Source: Verrucomicrobiota bacterium | Lineage (GTDB): Bacteria; Verrucomicrobiota; Verrucomicrobiia; Verrucomicrobiales; Akkermansiaceae | NCBI GenBank assembly: GCA_026397695.1 | Contig: JAPLUJ010000268.1 | Location: forward strand, 1-5,010 | Direction of reading: 5' to 3' | DNA length: 5,010 nucleotides | Shown: in pieces, positions 1 to 3,304 of the stretch | Numbering within the stretch: the stretch's first letter is position 1 | How the letters are laid out: each line of letters starts with the position of its first letter | The notes under the pieces: model-generated | The model's database searches: none | Told to the model about the DNA's origin: nothing | What the model saw: only the letters and a program-made list of their open reading frames with translations | Translations under genes and position numbers: made by a program

Positions 1-57
1 CCCGCTAAATCACCTCAACCGCGCGGTCGCCATCACAAAAACGTTGGGCAAAACAAA

Positions 58-1494
58 ATGAAGAACATTACGGCAGTAGTACTGGTTATCTGCGTATGCT
101 GCGTGGCATACGCAGAGGATGTTTCCTCCCAGAATGCCTCTACTGGTAGTGCACGAGGAAAGAACGTGACGGGAATAAATGCGTCGCAGAACAAGGAGAG
201 CGCACATATGGCAGTCAATCCGGTTTGTTTTGAGACCGTAGACCATGGTGATGCTACCGGTCAGGCTCCACTAATTCATGCTTGGAGAGAGATTCCGCTC
301 GATCCTCAATACAGCGGGGCATGGGTAGTTACCGGCGATGTCAATGGTGATGGCCAGGTTGAGATCGTCAGCGCGCGAAATGTGAATGAGGGAGATGTTC
401 ACTACACCAGTGCCGTGGTGGCACAACGGCTCGATGGCCAGGTCCTCTGGCGATGGGGTAATCCCAACATCGGACGCCGTGGCTTGCACCACGATGTCGC
501 TTGTCAGATTTACGACTGGGACGGCGATGGCACGAATGAAGTGGTCGTTTGCACAAAAGATTCTCTCGTCGAACTGGATGGGGTAACCGGCAAAGAACGC
601 CGGAAGATCCCTATTCCTCTTGGTGCGAGTGACTGTCTGGCTTTCGCCAATCTCTCAGGCGGTAAGCGCGCGACGGACGTGTTGATCAAAGACCGTTATA
701 CACAGATCTGGGCGTTGGACTACTCGGGGAAACTGCTTTGGACTGTGCGGAACCCCGGGGGCTTCAAGACAGCACACCAACCTGTCCCGGTTGACCTCGA
801 CGCAGATGGGCGAGACGCGATCATGGCTGGATATGCGTTGCTGAACCCGGACGGGCAGGTTCGCTGGGTGCTGGAGAACGCGGCACAGTTTTCGGGGGGG
901 CATATGGATTGCTGCCGTTTGCTCCACAAGGGGAAGACGCCGCAGGACTGTCGTCTTGTGCTCACGACCTGCGCAGCTAACACGTTGCTCGTGGTTGACG
1001 GCAATGGCAAGGTTCAAGGGAAAGTGGGCGGTCATCATTATGAATCGCTGAACATCGGCAGAATTAGCCATGACCGGCTAGGGACACAGATTCTTGTCGA
1101 TCTGGTGGATGGAAATGCGCTGTCGGTCCTGGATGAGAGCGGAACCCAACTCTTGCACCTCAAAACAGACTATTCCCGATTCCATACGCTCGTAGACTGG
1201 AACGGAGATGGATACGACCAGATCGTGCTCCCGCATAGTCGGGGCATATTCGATTTCCAGGGGAAACGCATCGGGACCTTCGCAATGGAAACGCAAAAAG
1301 ATGTGTACGGCGGAAAGCCCCCGGCGGAAGGTGAGATCGGTCATATCGTACTGTGCGGGGATATGACTGGTGACGGTGTTCCTGATATCACGATTACCGC
1401 ACCGGAGAAGGTCTACATCTTCAAGAACGAAAAAGGCCGAAAGTCAAACAAGGGAACAGCGCTGGGCTGCGGAACTAACTTCACTTTGTACTGA
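58..1494 (+). CDS. Secreted FG-GAP/VCBS-type beta-propeller protein, rhamnogalacturonan-lyase-like
   Basis: The 478-residue product begins with a clear signal peptide: Lys2, a hydrophobic core over residues 4-18 and a probable signal-peptidase I site after AYA (residues 17-19). A polar Ser/Asn-rich linker runs to about residue 50. The rest is built of propeller-like repeats marked by five Asp-rich calcium-loop motifs: DVNGDG (94-99), DWDGDG (153-158), DLDADG (246-251), DWNGDG (380-385) and DMTGDG (435-440). Each is followed by a short hydrophobic strand, as in FG-GAP/VCBS repeats and in the calcium-rich propellers of family PL11 rhamnogalacturonan lyases. Between them are blade phrases of the type 'LDGQVLWRW' and 'LDYSGKLLWTV', which recall PQQ/BamB-like blades. 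Export to the periplasm or cell surface is inferred. Catalysis is not shown, so a carbohydrate-binding or lyase role is only a possibility. The ATG at 58 directly precedes the signal peptide; no strong Shine-Dalgarno is visible. Third codon positions look less G/C-biased than in rsmI downstream. Confidence 0.85.
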   Translation: MKNITAVVLVICVCCVAYAEDVSSQNASTGSARGKNVTGINASQNKESAHMAVNPVCFETVDHGDATGQAPLIHAWREIPLDPQYSGAWVVTGDVNGDGQVEIVSARNVNEGDVHYTSAVVAQRLDGQVLWRWGNPNIGRRGLHHDVACQIYDWDGDGTNEVVVCTKDSLVELDGVTGKERRKIPIPLGASDCLAFANLSGGKRATDVLIKDRYTQIWALDYSGKLLWTVRNPGGFKTAHQPVPVDLDADGRDAIMAGYALLNPDGQVRWVLENAAQFSGGHMDCCRLLHKGKTPQDCRLVLTTCAANTLLVVDGNGKVQGKVGGHHYESLNIGRISHDRLGTQILVDLVDGNALSVLDESGTQLLHLKTDYSRFHTLVDWNGDGYDQIVLPHSRGIFDFQGKRIGTFAMETQKDVYGGKPPAEGEIGHIVLCGDMTGDGVPDITITAPEKVYIFKNEKGRKSNKGTALGCGTNFTLY

Positions 1495-1510
1495 AGGAGA
1501 AACGATATCT

Positions 1511-1597
1511 GTGAACCATTGCCCAACCACAGTCTGGTGGGTATTCTCGCTCCGCTCGAAACCCACAGACTGTTGTTGGGCAGAAAACAAAGATTAA
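1511..1597 (+). CDS. Possible 28-residue ORF overlapping a hairpin
   Basis: A GTG-started ORF of 28 codons lies downstream of the propeller gene. An AAGGAG-like Shine-Dalgarno (1494-1499) overlaps that gene's stop codon, and the GTG follows the motif by 11 nt. The product is rich in Trp and Cys (WW at residues 9-10, CC at 21-22) and matches no family I recognise. Most of the ORF is made of the two arms of the inverted repeat at 1520-1582, so the reading frame may be a by-product of that palindrome. The stop at 1595-1597 is only 2 nt from the ATG at 1600, which would allow coupling to the next ORF. A leader peptide is conceivable but unproven. Confidence 0.2.
   Translation: MNHCPTTVWWVFSLRSKPTDCCWAENKD
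1520..1582. repeat. Strong imperfect inverted repeat / hairpin
   Basis: Arms at 1520-1542 and 1561-1582 are complementary except for one C/T mismatch (1528 with 1574) and one bulged G near 1537. The 18-nt spacer can add a 3-bp TTC/GAA extension (1544-1546 with 1558-1560). No T-tract follows on either strand: the plus side continues AGAAAACAAAG. It is therefore not a standard intrinsic terminator. It could be a Rho-independent-like end of the upstream gene lacking U's, a REP/MITE-like palindrome, or an RNA structure protecting a 3' end. Confidence 0.75.
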
Positions 1598-1599
1598 CA

Positions 1600-1770
1600 A
1601 TGGCACTCAGCATCAAATGGAACGACGCCTGGGAATCGATACCGCTCGAGTTCGCCTCTGACGTGATTGAAATAATTCGTGAGGACTTGCAGACATCTCA
1701 CCCACTGCGGGACGTTGACTTTTTTACTGCTGCGAAGCTCTGGAGGCGATGGTGATATTTACTGGAAGAT
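1600..1770 (+). pseudogene. Interrupted small gene (N-terminal ~51 codons, then TGA)
   Basis: An ATG at 1600 opens 51 codons of ordinary-looking, non-repetitive protein (start MALSIKWNDAWESIPLEF; helix-like DVIEIIREDLQ; then HPLRDVDFF and AAKLWRRW) ending at a TGA at 1753-1755. Immediately past the TGA the same frame reads YLLEDG, a plausible continuation of a 'WRR-x-x-(F/Y)-L-(I/L/V)-E' segment. That pattern resembles, from memory, small uncharacterised proteins of roughly 100 residues in planctomycete/verrucomicrobial genomes, but I cannot name a family. After about 1770 the frame becomes Gly-rich because it is antisense to a minus-strand coding remnant. I infer a gene truncated at its 3' side, possibly with a nonsense change. 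The alternative is a genuine 51-residue protein. An earlier in-frame ATG (1519) would run through the palindrome and is less likely. Confidence 0.4.
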
Positions 1771-2010
1771 GGCGGAGGCGTCCGCGCCGATCTTGAACTC
1801 GTTTGCGGCCAGACCGACTCCGGCGGTGGTGTTCACGCTGGAAACCACGGCGGTGACGCCGAGCCCGGCGGCGATGGCGATGTTGAGGGTGGCATCGTTG
1901 GCGGCGGCCACCTTGCGGGTGAGCACCACCGTGACGGTGGGATGCGTGACGTGTGAATGCGGAAAGCGAAAAGGTTGAGAAGTGAATGGGGTGGCTTGCG
2001 GACATGATAT
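1759..2010 (-). pseudogene. Minus-strand coding remnant (3' end of a gene, unknown function)
   Basis: On the minus strand a frame is open from 2010 (just after a TAG at 2013-2011) to a TAA at 1761-1759, 83 codons. From about 1953 down to the stop almost every codon ends in G or C (for example GTC, ACG, GTG, CTC, ACC, CGC, AAG, GCC, AAC), the signature of true coding sequence in a GC-rich genome. The product is rich in Ala, Val, Thr and Gly, with segments such as RKVAAANDATLNIAIAAGLG and ends with NEFKIGADASAIFQ. There is no ATG; tandem GTG codons at 1929 and 1926 could start a 55-56-residue protein. The region from 2010 to 1955 lacks the codon bias. I read it as a truncated 3' gene end, or a short GTG-started gene. 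I do not recognise the family. Its stop sits about 3 nt past the TGA that ends the plus-strand ORF from 1600. Confidence 0.45.
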
Positions 2011-2020
2011 CTATCAAACG

Positions 2021-2095
2021 TTATTGAAAACTTGACCCACTGACGGGGACCCGGCACTCGAACTTGTGCTTGGCGGCCACTCCATTGAACCTCAC
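2021..2095 (-). pseudogene. Short minus-strand remnant, possible insertion-element end
   Basis: On the minus strand a GTG at 2095-2093, directly after an in-frame TAG and one codon, opens 24 codons ending with TAA at 2023-2021 (contains NGVAAKHKFECRVPVSGSSF). The central codons GCC GCC AAG CAC AAG TTC GAG TGC CGG GTC CCC are G/C-ending, unlike the AT-richer DNA on both sides. The last stretch, GTGGGTCAAGTTTTCAATAA, recalls from memory the terminal-repeat style found at the ends of some IS21-like insertion sequences, so this may be a piece of a decayed element. No transposase motif or matching opposite end is visible in the window. Confidence 0.2.
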
Positions 2096-2118
2096 TGCCT
2101 ATCGCGAATTTTGCTGTG

Positions 2119-2147
2119 AAATCAGTTAAAATCAGTTTAATCAGTGG
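2119..2147. repeat. Three tandem ~10-bp repeats (AAATCAGTTA-type)
   Basis: The sequence reads AAATCAGTTA, AAATCAGTTT, AATCAGTGG: three head-to-tail copies of an (A)AATCAGTT unit at 10-bp spacing, 45 bp ahead of the preferred rsmI start. One helical turn per unit would place all copies on the same DNA face, so a regulator-binding array is possible. Similar AT-rich '...ATCxGTTTAATCxGTGG' repeats are, as I recall, scattered through intergenic DNA of various bacterial genomes, which would make it a dispersed repeat. A weak -10-like TTTAAT lies inside at 2136-2141 but has no good -35 at normal spacing. Confidence 0.6.
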
Positions 2148-2191
2148 AAGCCGTCGCTCGACGGACCGATTCCATTTTTCCAATTAGCACC

Positions 2192-2887
2192 ATGGATTCC
2201 CCTAACGAAACATCCGGCCGCATCGTGATCGTTCCCACACCGATCGGGAACCTCGGCGACATCACGCTGCGGGCCTTGGAAATTCTGCAAACCGCCGATC
2301 GCATCGCCTGCGAGGACACGCGGCATTCCGCGCCGCTACTCGCGCATCACGGGATTTCCGGCAAGCCGCTGGTGTCGCTGCACGAGCACAACGAGGCCCG
2401 TCGCGTGCCGGAGATCATCGCCGCCGCCCGTGCCGGTGAAACCATCGCCCTCATCAGCGACGCCGGCATGCCCGGCATATCGGATCCCGGTTATCGCCTG
2501 GTCCAAGCCTGTATCGCATCCGCCACTCCGTTAGAAGTGCTGCCCGGACCGTCCGCAGTGATCACCGCGCTCATCGGATCGGGCTTCCCGTGTCATGCCT
2601 TCCGCTTCGGCGGCTTCCTCTCTATCAAAACCGGGAAACGCCGCGCCACACTCGCCTCCACTCTGGAATCCGGCGAAACCGGTATCTTCTTCGAGTCCCC
2701 CCACCGTATTGTCTCGACCCTCGCGATACTGGCAGAAATCAATCCCGCCGCCCGCACCTGTGTCGCCCGCGAGTTGACCAAGAAATTCGAGACCTATCAC
2801 CGCGGCACGGCGGCCGAAGTGCTCGCGCATTTTCAAGCCCACCCGCCGAAGGGCGAGATCGTACTGATCGTCCACGCCGCGCAGTGA
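2192..2887 (+). CDS. rsmI: 16S rRNA (cytidine(1402)-2'-O)-methyltransferase RsmI
   Basis: RsmI methylates the 2'-OH of C1402 in the decoding centre of 16S rRNA using S-adenosylmethionine, together with the N4-methylase RsmH. The 231-residue product carries the tetrapyrrole-methylase-fold signatures of the family in order: VPTPIGNLGDITLRAL near the N-terminus, CEDTRHS, SLHEHNE, the SAM-binding ALISDAGMPGISDPGYRLV, LPGPSAVITAL, GFL then KRRATL, FESPHRI, CVARELTKKFETYHRG, and the terminal KGEIVLIV strand. It is cytoplasmic. E. coli RsmI is about 286 residues, so this copy lacks the extra C-terminal segment, as many family members do. I chose ATG 2192 because it sits a few residues before the first conserved strand; a GTG at 2144 would add 16 residues with no family counterpart and lies in the tandem repeat. 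No clear Shine-Dalgarno precedes either. Promoter not identified. Confidence 0.96.
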   Translation: MDSPNETSGRIVIVPTPIGNLGDITLRALEILQTADRIACEDTRHSAPLLAHHGISGKPLVSLHEHNEARRVPEIIAAARAGETIALISDAGMPGISDPGYRLVQACIASATPLEVLPGPSAVITALIGSGFPCHAFRFGGFLSIKTGKRRATLASTLESGETGIFFESPHRIVSTLAILAEINPAARTCVARELTKKFETYHRGTAAEVLAHFQAHPPKGEIVLIVHAAQ

Positions 2888-3015
2888 TGCCATCCAACTA
2901 CCTCACGGATCGTGGACGAATGAGGCGCGAGGGTGAAAAATTCTCCCCGGCTTCCGCATTCGGTTTGTATCGGGGCGCTCGGTGATGGACAATCGGGTCC
3001 GCAGCAACCATTGCC

Positions 3016-3297
3016 ATGACACCTGAAGCCACGGAAATTGAAGTTGAGGTGCTCGAAATCGACGGAGTCGCGCCTGCCGTTTTGCCGCCGCGAGACGACG
3101 CGCCGGCCCGAGGCGAGTGGCAGGATTGGCGGCAATGGCGCGGGCGGGTTCGCCGGTTCGACAGCCGCTGGTGGCCGTTGTGGGTGATTCCTGGAATCAT
3201 CGTCATCGCCTTGCTGCTCACCGTGGGGTTGCTGCTTGGCGTGCTGTGGCTGCTGGTCCGGATGTGCCTGAAAATCGTGCGCGCGGTCTTGCGTTGA
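3016..3297 (+). CDS. Small single-span membrane protein, unknown function
   Basis: The 93-residue product has three parts: an acidic N-terminus (residues 1-28, EIEVEVLEIDG, then a Pro-rich VLPPRDDAP), a Trp/Arg-rich juxtamembrane stretch (WQDWRQWRGRVRRFDSRWW, 35-53), and one long hydrophobic segment (about 54-81, LWVIPGIIVIALLLTVGLLL core). It ends with a short basic tail (82-93, with R82, K86, R89 and R93). Arginines flank the membrane segment on both sides, so topology is uncertain. There is no cleavable signal peptide. I recognise no family. Codons are mostly G/C-ending, which supports real coding. It lies 128 bp after rsmI on the same strand and could be co-transcribed. The ATG at 3016 is the first in frame and has no strong Shine-Dalgarno. 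Its stop is 7 bp from the stop of the convergent minus-strand gene. Confidence 0.65.
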   Translation: MTPEATEIEVEVLEIDGVAPAVLPPRDDAPARGEWQDWRQWRGRVRRFDSRWWPLWVIPGIIVIALLLTVGLLLGVLWLLVRMCLKIVRAVLR

Positions 3298-3304
3298 GCA
3301 GATG

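Noticed and set aside
1520..1582. Intrinsic (Rho-independent) terminator
   Set aside because: The stem is strong but neither strand shows a U-run after it; plus-strand DNA continues AGAAAACAAAG.
1679..1978. Plus-strand ORF of 99 codons
   Set aside because: It lies out of frame over the ORF from 1600 and antisense to the G/C-ending minus-strand remnant; its sequence is low-complexity Ala/Thr/Val and has no family features.
1724..2017. Minus-strand Arg/His-rich ORF of 97 codons
   Set aside because: It is a frame-shifted shadow of the minus-strand remnant at 1759-2010; the Arg/His repeats arise from reading GCC/ACC-rich DNA in the wrong frame.
2119..2147. CRISPR-like array
   Set aside because: The units are about 10 bp and directly tandem, with no spacers and no cas genes.
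1833..2183. Minus-strand ORF of 116 codons spanning two remnants
   Set aside because: Pro/Ser-rich composition and poor codon bias; both better-biased minus frames compete with it in the same DNA.
2144..2191. N-terminal extension of RsmI from GTG 2144
   Set aside because: The 16 extra residues precede the first conserved strand without family support, and the GTG lies inside the tandem repeat.
2531..2893. Minus-strand ORF of 120 codons opposite rsmI
   Set aside because: Antisense shadow of a fully conserved rsmI reading frame.
2945..2975. Hairpin after rsmI (CCCCG/CGGGG)
   Set aside because: Only 5 bp of stem with a 21-nt loop and no T-tract; too weak to call a terminator.
2590..2985. Plus-strand Arg-rich ORF overlapping the rsmI 3' end
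   Set aside because: Out-of-frame shadow in GC-rich DNA with no recognisable motifs.
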